A stretch of DNA of 64,000 bases from Arenibacter sp. F26102 (GTDB lineage Bacteria; Bacteroidota; Bacteroidia; Flavobacteriales; Flavobacteriaceae). Location: the NCBI RefSeq assembly GCF_023015865.1, contig NZ_JALKBC010000003.1:372001-436000 (forward strand). The letters are read 5' to 3'. Positions 25,190 to 32,932 of the stretch are shown here, in pieces. How positions within the stretch are numbered: the stretch's first letter is position 1; every line of letters begins with the position of its first letter. The position numbers were made by a program, and so were the translations under genes. A model generated the notes under the pieces. It was not told the DNA's origin, did not search any database, and saw only the letters and a program-made list of their open reading frames with translations.

Positions 25190-26413
25190 ATGTCCAAAAA
25201 AAAATCCATATTAATTATTTGCGGAGGAGGTCCTGCGCCCGGTATCAATGCCGTAATAGGCACTGTGGCAAAGATTTTTCTAAAGGATGGTTATAGGGTA
25301 ATTGGATTACATGAGGGCTTTAAAGGCATCTTTTCAGAACATCCCAAAATAAAAGAATTCGATTTCCCCCATGCCGATCGAATTTTTAGCAGAGGAGGGT
25401 CCACCTTGATCATGAGTCGATTCAAACCCGGCAATGAAAAATTGAATACTACCCTTTTTTCTGAAAATAATGTAAAACTATTGGTGAGTATTGGTGGTGA
25501 TGACACAGCCTCTACTGCCAATAGAATTACGGGTTATTTGAAGGAAGAAAACATTGTCATATCCAATATTCATGTTCCCAAGACCATAGACAACGATCTT
25601 CCATTACCGGACAGGAATCCAACTTTTGGCTTTCATTCCGCAAAGGACGAGGGAGTGCGAATTGGCACTACTACCTATGAAGACGCTCGTACCAGTGAAA
25701 ACTGGTTCGTTATGTCCACCATGGGAAGGTCTGCAGGACATTTGGCTCTTGGAATTGCAGCTAGCTGTCATTTTCCAATGATGATTATTCCTGAAATGTT
25801 CAATAAGACCAATATTACTTTCGATAAGGTAGTCCGAATGATCATCTCCTCGATGGTCAAAAGAAAAATAGAAAATATAAATTATGGCGTTGCCCTAGTA
25901 AGTGAAGGCATATTCCATATAATGCCAGATTCTGAAATTAAACATTGCGGAATAAATTTTACATACGACGATCACGGTCATCCCGAATTGGGCAATGTTA
26001 GTAAATCCCACATTTTTAACATGCTGGTGCAGCGGAGATTGAAAGAACTGGATATCCAAATTAAAAGTAGGCCCGTTGAACTGGGCTATGAACTCCGATG
26101 TTGCCGTCCCATTGGTTTTGACCTAACATTATGTACCCTTTTGGGTCTGGGAGTCAAGAAATTATTCGATGAAGGCCTTAGTGGATGTATTGTTACCGCC
26201 AATTCGAGAGGAGAAGTATCACCACTTTTTTTGAAAGACCTTCAGGATAAGGATGGAAAGATAGCACCTAGATTGGTGGATATCGATTCGGAATTTATCC
26301 GACTTTGTTTTCAAAATCTACACTATTTGGAGGAAAAAGATTATGACCGCGCAAAGGTTTATTTGGATAATCCCTCGGATTATGATTTCAACAAGATATT
26401 AAACAAAGTATAA
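25190..26413 (+). CDS. PFK-A family kinase with pyrophosphate-type motifs
   Basis: A 407-residue phosphofructokinase-fold protein from the ATG at 25190 (two in-frame ATGs 15-21 bases earlier are possible). GGGPAPGIN is at 12-20, GGDD at 102-105, PKTIDND at 130-136 and MSTMGRSAGHLALG near 186. In the family, Asp after GGD and Lys before TIDND mark pyrophosphate-dependent enzymes, while ATP-PFKs have Gly at both. It lies 7 bases before the KDPG aldolase gene, the place where a PfkB-type KDG kinase is normally found; none is present in the window. It may phosphorylate KDG or another keto sugar. Ordinary glycolytic PFK is the alternative. Confidence 0.85.
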   Translation: MSKKKSILIICGGGPAPGINAVIGTVAKIFLKDGYRVIGLHEGFKGIFSEHPKIKEFDFPHADRIFSRGGSTLIMSRFKPGNEKLNTTLFSENNVKLLVSIGGDDTASTANRITGYLKEENIVISNIHVPKTIDNDLPLPDRNPTFGFHSAKDEGVRIGTTTYEDARTSENWFVMSTMGRSAGHLALGIAASCHFPMMIIPEMFNKTNITFDKVVRMIISSMVKRKIENINYGVALVSEGIFHIMPDSEIKHCGINFTYDDHGHPELGNVSKSHIFNMLVQRRLKELDIQIKSRPVELGYELRCCRPIGFDLTLCTLLGLGVKKLFDEGLSGCIVTANSRGEVSPLFLKDLQDKDGKIAPRLVDIDSEFIRLCFQNLHYLEEKDYDRAKVYLDNPSDYDFNKILNKV

Positions 26414-26420
26414 AAAGCGA

Positions 26421-27089
26421 ATGGCACAATATTCAAGATTAGAAGTAGCAACGGCAATGAAGGAATCAGGTATGGTGCCCTTATTCTACGATCCAGATAT
26501 AGAACTTGGCAAAAAAGTGTTGCAAGCCTGCTACGACGGTGGTGCCAGGTTGATGGAATTTACCGCACGTGGCGACTTCGCATACGAAGTCTTTTCTGAA
26601 ATGAACAAATTTGCCATTAAAGAACTGCCGGGCATGATTATGGGAGTTGGTTCAATAACAGATGCTGCCGCGGCATCACTATATATGCAAATGGGTGCCA
26701 ATTTTATTGTAACCCCTTCCCTAAGGGAGGATATTGCCATTGCCTGCAACCGAAGAAAAGTACTTTGGTCACCGGGCTGCGGTTCACTGACCGAAATTAA
26801 TACAGCCGAGGAAATGGGTTGCGAAATCGTAAAATTATTTCCTGGATCCACCTACGGCCCCTCTTTTGTAAAGGCCATTAAAGGACCACAACCTTGGACA
26901 AGTATTATGCCTACTGGAGGAGTAACTACAGAAGTTTCCAACCTAAAGGGCTGGTTTGATGCCGGCGTAACCTGCGTAGGACTGGGTTCCCAACTTATCA
27001 GCAAGGATATATTGAACAAAAAAGATTTTGTAGGATTGGAGAATACCGTTCGCCTCACCTTAGGGTCCATCATAAAATTAAGAAACTAA
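26421..27089 (+). CDS. kdgA: KDPG/KHG aldolase
   Basis: A 222-residue class I aldolase. Glu46 and Arg50 (MEFTAR), the Schiff-base Lys138 in EIVKLFPG and the phosphate-binding PTGGV near 164 are all in place. It splits 2-keto-3-deoxy-6-phosphogluconate into pyruvate and glyceraldehyde 3-phosphate, the last dedicated step of alginate catabolism. It is 7 bases from the kinase gene and 4 bases from the transporter gene, so the three are translated from one message. The N-terminal region (VPLFYDPD instead of VPV-like) is slightly unusual. Confidence 0.9.
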   Translation: MAQYSRLEVATAMKESGMVPLFYDPDIELGKKVLQACYDGGARLMEFTARGDFAYEVFSEMNKFAIKELPGMIMGVGSITDAAAASLYMQMGANFIVTPSLREDIAIACNRRKVLWSPGCGSLTEINTAEEMGCEIVKLFPGSTYGPSFVKAIKGPQPWTSIMPTGGVTTEVSNLKGWFDAGVTCVGLGSQLISKDILNKKDFVGLENTVRLTLGSIIKLRN

Positions 27090-27093
27090 AGCT

Positions 27094-28368
27094 ATGCCAA
27101 CTTCGACCAAAAAGAAATCATTACTAAAAAAGATTTTAGCTTTAGTATTGGCCTTTGGTCCTGGAATATTCGCCATTGGATATACTATTGGTACGGGGAG
27201 TGTAACCTCAATGATCGTTGCAGGAAGCACTTACGGTATGCAATTGTTATGGGTTTTGCTATTAAGTTGTGTGTTCTCAGGAATCTTGATGTTTGCATAT
27301 GGCAATTTTGCACTGGTTACCGGGGAAACAGCCTTGTACGCTTTTAAGAAGCACCTGAAATGGGGCAAGATTATTGCCATAATGATTATTATAGGAATCT
27401 CTTTTGGACAATGGAATTCCTTAATGGGTATTTTAGGGATTTCTGCGAACATTATCTTTGAGATATTCCTAATCTATTTTCCCAATTTACAAGGCTATCA
27501 ATATGAGGCAGTTTTATTAATTGCTATTGTGGTCATTATAGTCATGTATGGATTCCTCTTAGTGGGAAAATATGCCTTCTTTGAAAAGATATTGGTGATT
27601 TTCGTTACCATTATGGGACTTTCCTTTTTTATATCACTTTTTATGGTCTACCCCTTGCCTATTGAGGTTGCTAAAGGGTTAATACCGTCCATCCCCGAGG
27701 TGGAAGGTGGTAAAATGATGGTAGCCGCCTTTGTGGGTACCACCATGGCCGCTGCTACTTTTTTATCCAGACCGTTATTTGTTAAGGGTAAAGGATGGAA
27801 TATCAACAACCTTAAGCAACAAAAAAAGGATTCGATAATAGCCGCCTGTCTGGTCTTCGTCATTAGTGCATCGGTTATGGCCGTAGCCAGTGGCGCCCTA
27901 TTTCATCAAGGTCAACCGGTCACTAAAGTATTGGATATGGTAAATACCTTGGAACCCGTCGCAGGAAAATTCGCGTTGACACTGTTTTTCTTCGGAACCT
28001 TAAGTGCTGGTCTGTCCTCTATATTTCCCTGCCTATTGATCGCCCCCATCCTATTGGCCGATTACCAGTCCGGGGAATTGGACACCAGTTCCAAACAATT
28101 TAAGATAATTACGGCCGTTGCATGTCTTTTTGCCCTAATTGTCCCTGTTTTTGGAGCCAATCCAATAGAAATGCAGATTTTATCCCAAGTATTTAATGTA
28201 TTTGTACTGCCCTTGGTAATACTAGGGATTATTTTACTGATCAATAACAAAAAGCTAATGGGCCAATACAAAGCCAATAACTTCTTAAATATAGGATTAT
28301 ATGCTGCTTTTCTTTTTTCAATTATAATTTCCTACAATGGAATTGTAGCCCTTTTGGACTTCTTTTAG
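27094..28368 (+). CDS. Nramp-superfamily transporter lacking the metal motifs
   Basis: A 424-residue membrane protein of about 11 helices, clearly of the SLC11/Nramp fold: FGPGIFAIGY, AGSTYGMQLLWVLLLS and VTGETALYAF align with family landmarks. The metal-binding DPGN of helix 1 is GTGS (33-36) and the helix 6 Met-Pro-His motif is replaced (GTTMAAATFL, 215-224). Canonical Nramps use those Asp, Asn and Met residues to bind Mn or Fe, so transport of divalent metal is unlikely. Its operon with the PFK-like kinase and KDPG aldolase suggests a sugar acid or other organic substrate. It converges with the SIS gene. Confidence 0.85.
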   Translation: MPTSTKKKSLLKKILALVLAFGPGIFAIGYTIGTGSVTSMIVAGSTYGMQLLWVLLLSCVFSGILMFAYGNFALVTGETALYAFKKHLKWGKIIAIMIIIGISFGQWNSLMGILGISANIIFEIFLIYFPNLQGYQYEAVLLIAIVVIIVMYGFLLVGKYAFFEKILVIFVTIMGLSFFISLFMVYPLPIEVAKGLIPSIPEVEGGKMMVAAFVGTTMAAATFLSRPLFVKGKGWNINNLKQQKKDSIIAACLVFVISASVMAVASGALFHQGQPVTKVLDMVNTLEPVAGKFALTLFFFGTLSAGLSSIFPCLLIAPILLADYQSGELDTSSKQFKIITAVACLFALIVPVFGANPIEMQILSQVFNVFVLPLVILGIILLINNKKLMGQYKANNFLNIGLYAAFLFSIIISYNGIVALLDFF

Positions 28369-28384
28369 AAACCCCAATTGAATG

Positions 28385-29101
28385 TTAAAGGTGTTTAACC
28401 CGAGATTCATATTTTTGATAGAGTGCTTCATTGTCCGCCTCATCTATGTTCTGACTTTGAAAAACAGCGACATCCACACCTTTGTCCAGATTAATTTTTA
28501 TGGCTTCGGTTGAAATAATATTGACAATGATCATTCCAAGTACGGATGAAGCCGGACCGATCAGAAGATCTTTAGTTGAAATAACCCCATCCCCTGACGG
28601 AACACAATTATCAATAACCAAATCTGCGATCTGATACAGTTTCTTTCCACTTTCATGCCTAGAAGCATACTTTCTAGATTGTTCCAAAGAAGTGATCGCT
28701 ATCGTCCTTAAACCTTTCTTCTTGGCCTTCATGGCCATCTCCAATGGCAGTGCATTTCTACCAGAGTTTGATACAACGATCAATACGTCTCCCCTATTAA
28801 ATTGATATTTGTTCCAAAGAATTTGGGCAAGACCACTTACTTGCTCCATTTCTGCAGATCTCCTTGCCCCGCTTGCCATAAGTACCATGTCGTCCATAAT
28901 GGCATTTACATTGGCCAGATTGGACGCTCTACCGAACATTTCCATGCCAATCATTTGGGAATGACCAGTACCGATAGTGTGAATTATGCCATCGTTCTCA
29001 ATAACCTTCGCTACCATTTTTGAGGCAGTGACCAATTGATTCTGTTGATCAACAGACATTTTGTCTATCAGTAATTTTATTTTATCCAAATATTCAAACA
29101 T
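28385..29101 (-). CDS. SIS-domain sugar-phosphate-binding protein (UPF0309-like)
   Basis: A 238-residue protein with one SIS domain: IHTIGTGHSQMIGME near residue 40 and the phosphate-binding SNSGRN near 115, followed by GLRTIAITS and IDNCVPSGDG. It matches the sugar-isomerase-like group known as UPF0309. SIS proteins isomerise or bind phosphosugars. It faces the Nramp-like gene tail to tail with only 16 bases between, so it is separately transcribed but may serve the same pathway. No catalytic assignment is possible from sequence alone. Confidence 0.82.
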   Translation of the reverse strand: MFEYLDKIKLLIDKMSVDQQNQLVTASKMVAKVIENDGIIHTIGTGHSQMIGMEMFGRASNLANVNAIMDDMVLMASGARRSAEMEQVSGLAQILWNKYQFNRGDVLIVVSNSGRNALPLEMAMKAKKKGLRTIAITSLEQSRKYASRHESGKKLYQIADLVIDNCVPSGDGVISTKDLLIGPASSVLGMIIVNIISTEAIKINLDKGVDVAVFQSQNIDEADNEALYQKYESRVKHL

Positions 29102-29513
29102 AGGAACAATTACATTTAGTTAATAAAGGAAACCAAACGTATTAATATTGGGATGTGCCAGTACGTCTACCAATGTTTCCAAAATCCAATATAAAGAATA
29201 AAAACATAGCCACCCGAAGGTATAAAGGATATAGTCACATCAGCACATCGCGGAGCAACAATTTCCAACTTCATAACTTAATAAATGGCATTAAAACCTA
29301 AACCCAATACTGGACTCCTATAAGGGACGTACCCGAAGCTCGGCGCATTAAACCGTCAAGATCTGGGTATTAAACCGAAAACCACGTCAAAAGGCGGGGT
29401 TCGTTCGACTATCCTATTCCAATGCGCCTGCGGCTTTTGAAATACGGGTCTCACGAATAAAAAAAGCCTATCGTCTGATAGGCTTTGGGTCTTAAGAAAT
29501 GAAAAAGTATTTA
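29102..29513. other. gene-free stretch
   Basis: 412 bases between the SIS start and the cold-shock gene end. Apart from the hairpin at 29463 I see no gene, operator or repeat. Bases 29300-29450 are richer in GC than their surroundings but have no convincing frame. Confidence 0.45.
29459..29486 (-). terminator. terminator of the cold-shock gene
   Basis: AAAGCCTATC and GATAGGCTTT form a perfect 10-bp stem with a GTCT loop. On the minus strand it is followed by a T run, as expected 28 bases after the cold-shock stop codon. Confidence 0.85.
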
Positions 29514-29705
29514 TTAAATAACTTTAACGTTTACTGCGTTTAATCCTTTTTTTCCTTCTTTAAGTTCAAACTCAACTTCGTCGCCTTCGCGAACTTCGTC
29601 GATTAAACCAGAGATGTGTACAAAATGTTCTTTGTTAGAACCTTCTTCCGTGATGAACCCAAATCCTTTGGCATCGTTGAAAAATTTTACTGTTCCTCTA
29701 CTCAT
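29514..29705 (-). CDS. cold-shock domain protein (CspA family)
   Basis: A 63-residue protein that is one cold-shock domain. RNP1 is KGFGFI and RNP2 is HFVHI; the N-terminus MSRGTVKFFND is typical. It binds single-stranded RNA or DNA and acts as an RNA chaperone. It has its own promoter and terminator and is transcribed alone. The long AT-rich leader fits cold-shock mRNA control, though no conserved element is recognisable. Confidence 0.95.
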   Translation of the reverse strand: MSRGTVKFFNDAKGFGFITEEGSNKEHFVHISGLIDEVREGDEVEFELKEGKKGLNAVNVKVI

Positions 29706-29738
29706 TACTAAAATTTAAATTAATTACTAATTATAAAT

Positions 29739-29746
29739 CAAATATA
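29739..29746 (-). promoter_or_regulatory. -7 box of the cold-shock gene
   Basis: On the minus strand TATATTTG, a match to TAnnTTTG, 33 bases upstream of the start codon. No well-placed TTG is seen at -33. Confidence 0.5.
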
Positions 29747-29832
29747 GTTCCAAAAGTTTGAACCACAATCATTTAAAGCCAAGAATTTTAACAAGAAACT
29801 AAAAAAAATTCGCCCACCCTTTAAAATACTCA

Positions 29833-30912
29833 CTATTCAAGGGTTTTGGAGATTATAAATTCCACCCTCCTATTTTGCGCCCTTCCCCCCTCATCAACAT
29901 TATTTCCAAGTGGTCTGGCAGCTCCAAAACCTTTCCAAGTAATTCTTTTGCTTGCCAAACCCAACTGGATCAACCTATTGGCAACAGCAGTTGCACGTTT
30001 ATTGGAAAGTTCCATATTGTAGGAATTGGTGCCCAAACTATCAGTATATCCATTGATAACGATCTGCAAAGTACTATCGGATTGCAAATAATTGAATACG
30101 CGCTTTATCTCCTGTGCGCCATTATTCCCGAGTTCAAACTCATCAAAATTGAAAAATACGTTCTCAAAAACATGGGCCTCGTCCAAGGCATAGGACTGGA
30201 TGCCCTCGCCAACATATATCATATCCAAGTAATAATAGGCCCCCTTCACATTTTTTTCCTTCACCAATTTCTGTCGCCTTGTAGAGGCATTGTCCTTAAA
30301 ATTACCAACCGTAATAAACTGCTCACCACCATTGGCAACAAAGGTAGTGGACACTTTGGTCCAAGAAATCTCATCGATAATGAATTGGTCGCCCAAAATC
30401 TCAATAAAGGTAAAATTGTTGCCCTCAATTTTAGAAAGTTGCCATTTGGAGAGTCCCTTCTTTATTTTGATCTCCAATGGTTTGGCAGACAATAAAATAT
30501 CAAAATCACGTACGGCATAGTCAGAATTCTCGGCCAAATTAATATAAAAGGAAAGCGTATAGGTAAGATCTTTTTGCAAAGGATGCCTTAGTTCACCTTG
30601 TATATATTCCCGATAATCTTCAGGGGCGTACATATAAAAGCCCAAATAACCCTCCCCAAATTTTCCCATCTGTTTTCCCATGAAATTGTTGGGTACCCCC
30701 ATACTAAGACTACAGGCATTAAAATAATCGGTGCTACCGAGAGTGGGTACGGACCAATATTTAAGGTCTTGCCCAAAATTCCCTAAACGATCTGGGCATT
30801 CCAAAAAAGATTCAAAACTGGGGTTTTCCACCAAATTTTGGGACATAAGAATCAGGGCGCAGCCCATGCACACAACATTTAAAAATCGTTTTATGGTAAT
30901 GGCGAGAACCAT
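29833..30912 (-). CDS. OmpA-family outer-membrane protein
   Basis: A 359-residue exported protein. An N-terminal hydrophobic stretch (FLNVVCMGCALILMSQ) precedes NLVENPSFE, the start of a galactose-binding-like domain seen in many flavobacterial OmpA proteins (about residues 27-230). The C-terminal OmpA domain includes INGYTDSLGT, LSNKRATAVANRL and GRAQNRRVEF, the peptidoglycan-binding signature. It probably ties the outer membrane to the wall. The start is uncertain because several residues precede the hydrophobic core. It is transcribed alone. Confidence 0.85.
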   Translation of the reverse strand: MVLAITIKRFLNVVCMGCALILMSQNLVENPSFESFLECPDRLGNFGQDLKYWSVPTLGSTDYFNACSLSMGVPNNFMGKQMGKFGEGYLGFYMYAPEDYREYIQGELRHPLQKDLTYTLSFYINLAENSDYAVRDFDILLSAKPLEIKIKKGLSKWQLSKIEGNNFTFIEILGDQFIIDEISWTKVSTTFVANGGEQFITVGNFKDNASTRRQKLVKEKNVKGAYYYLDMIYVGEGIQSYALDEAHVFENVFFNFDEFELGNNGAQEIKRVFNYLQSDSTLQIVINGYTDSLGTNSYNMELSNKRATAVANRLIQLGLASKRITWKGFGAARPLGNNVDEGGRAQNRRVEFIISKTLE

Positions 30913-31029
30913 TAAATATGTTTAAGTACCTCTAAAGTAGCAAATAAAGGGAATGCAACATTAAACAAGACCTGCCAATTCGTTGTAGTACAATAAATAT
31001 TGACTAGGCTATACTGATAATAAAAATAC

Positions 31030-31076
31030 CTTACTGCCTTTTACCTTCCCAAAAAGGAGGCAGAAAGGCAGAAGGT
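31030..31076 (-). terminator. probable terminator of the TPR/barrel operon
   Basis: CTGCCTTT and AAAGGCAG arms with an inner CCTTCC/GGAGG pairing, followed on the minus strand by TAAGGTATTTTT. It lies about 85 bases behind the barrel gene. The stem has mismatches, so the call is tentative. Confidence 0.45.
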
Positions 31077-31155
31077 ACATTTACGGCGACCACAATATAC
31101 CACGGGGTTTTTGGCAAATCATGACCAACCGCTAATTCCAAGTATCATTTTTATA

Positions 31156-32907
31156 CTAAAGATCAAACTTGTACGTGGCTCCGGCCAATACCTGAAAACC
31201 TTGTACCCGATAATTGTTCCAACGCATATAGTTCTGGTTGGCTATATTATTGGCCTTTGCAAACACGGATAATTGATTATTTACCCGATAGCCTATATGT
31301 GCATTGGCATCAAAATAGCTGTCCAAAGTCTTCGCCTCCATGGTAAAATTTTCTGGCAGGGTTCCAGGAGACGCCACAGTGTATAGATCATCGCGTTCCC
31401 CTACGTAAAATAGATTGGCACCCAAGAACCACTTCTCCCCTATTTGATAATCCATAAAAGTGGAAGCGGTAAGACCGGGCAGGTTCCATGCTGGATTATC
31501 GGTTTCTGTATCGTAATCGTTCACTTGCACATTAATACCCAAGCTAAAATTACGATTTACATCTACATTTAATTCCCCAAAAACTCCCAATGTTTTAACA
31601 TCATCATAAAACACCTGAAAACTATTTCCATAGAAATAGCCTTTATCATCGGTCCTGGAGGTATTTTCAGGATTTAGTATAAAGAGTGGTTTTCTATTCT
31701 CGGCCGTATAAGACCCTTTTAAGTTATAGCTAAGGTTGGGCAATAATTGTCCCTTTAAACCTATGTAAGCATCGTACTGTTGGTCCGTGGGCTGAATGTC
31801 CAAGGTAGGGGAAACATATGGGTTCTCTTCCACAAAGCCATAGAACGAGTTTTGCTTCAACTCCCCTTCTACCCCTCCATAGGCAATGGCCACCTCATCC
31901 AATAAACGATAGGATGCCGTTATAGTAGGATAAATATAAAAATTACCCTCACTATTTTCCAAATCCATACCATACACCAAATTCACACCAAGATTAAGCG
32001 AAAGATCATCCCCTAAGATATTTATATTGGGATTTATCCCCGCCTGTAAATGGGAATAATCTATGCCAGGAATATTGGAATCATTGGCAACCTGTCCATT
32101 TTTAAACTTGCCGCCCAAATAATCCACTTTAGCCTTGAGGGTCAATAATTCATCTCCCAAAGGAAATTCGAAGGCCGGCTTTAAAACTGCTCTGTTTTCA
32201 CCTGATTTGGTTGCATCCCAAAACCGTCTCACCACTAAATTGACGCTCTTAAAAAAAGAATCTTCCACTTCCACAAAACCACCTGCAAATACATTAAAAT
32301 AGTTCTGCTTTTCATCAATGCCGTTCACCGTTTCCTCTGTGTAATATCCATTGGGAATTCCGTACCAATTATATAATTGATGCTGCGCCCCAATATTGGC
32401 TCCCCAACTTAAGTCCCTATCCTTTTTGGTGTAGTTGGCATCCAATTTGGTATTGTAAAATACATTATCCAAAGCAGTACCGGCAATTTCCCCCCTAGAG
32501 GAATGGTGATTAAGGCTTAGATCCAATCGCTCATCCCTATTCAGGGCACTACTGGTATAAAAATCCACCAAGGCATTATTAAAATTGCCCAAGCCTACGG
32601 ATGCATAGGAATTATATATTTTTTCCGGTGGAGTCTTTTTTACCCCTGAAGCCTTACCCTTGGCAGGCGTAAAGGTAGATACCACTGGGACTGAAAATAT
32701 ACTGTAATTAATAGGTTTCTTTTGTAGAACGATGGAATCGTTCAAGGTGGGCATCGATTTCACCTTAAAAGCATCTGAAATGGTAGGCGCATAGGCCTTT
32801 ACCACTGTCACCGTTTCCGTACCTATGTCTTTTTTATCGTCCTGTGCCAATCCGATTTGAAATAAACCAGTAATGGCAACTATGGAAATTTTTATGTGCT
32901 TGTGCAT
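31156..32907 (-). CDS. TonB-receptor-like outer-membrane beta-barrel protein
   Basis: A 583-residue protein from the ATG at 32907, giving signal peptide MHKHIKISIVAITGLFQIGLAQ minus its last two residues. A short conserved N-terminal segment (TVTVVKAYAPTISDAFKVKS) resembles a TonB-box/plug remnant; the rest is alternating beta-strands of a barrel ending YKFDL with aromatic content typical of TonB receptors. There is no full plug domain, so it may be a plugless barrel working with a partner. It begins 25 bases after the TPR gene ends and forms an operon with it, a pairing conserved in flavobacteria as far as I recall. Confidence 0.75.
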   Translation of the reverse strand: MHKHIKISIVAITGLFQIGLAQDDKKDIGTETVTVVKAYAPTISDAFKVKSMPTLNDSIVLQKKPINYSIFSVPVVSTFTPAKGKASGVKKTPPEKIYNSYASVGLGNFNNALVDFYTSSALNRDERLDLSLNHHSSRGEIAGTALDNVFYNTKLDANYTKKDRDLSWGANIGAQHQLYNWYGIPNGYYTEETVNGIDEKQNYFNVFAGGFVEVEDSFFKSVNLVVRRFWDATKSGENRAVLKPAFEFPLGDELLTLKAKVDYLGGKFKNGQVANDSNIPGIDYSHLQAGINPNINILGDDLSLNLGVNLVYGMDLENSEGNFYIYPTITASYRLLDEVAIAYGGVEGELKQNSFYGFVEENPYVSPTLDIQPTDQQYDAYIGLKGQLLPNLSYNLKGSYTAENRKPLFILNPENTSRTDDKGYFYGNSFQVFYDDVKTLGVFGELNVDVNRNFSLGINVQVNDYDTETDNPAWNLPGLTASTFMDYQIGEKWFLGANLFYVGERDDLYTVASPGTLPENFTMEAKTLDSYFDANAHIGYRVNNQLSVFAKANNIANQNYMRWNNYRVQGFQVLAGATYKFDL

Positions 32908-32932
32908 ATATTGTTCTTTTTGCAAGGAATTT

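Noticed and set aside
29220-29450. GC-richer patch between the SIS and cold-shock genes as a hidden gene
   Set aside because: All frames are broken by stops and none shows a family motif.
29875-30495. 206-codon open frame opposite the OmpA gene
   Set aside because: The OmpA protein has intact domain signatures on the other strand; no family resemblance in this frame.
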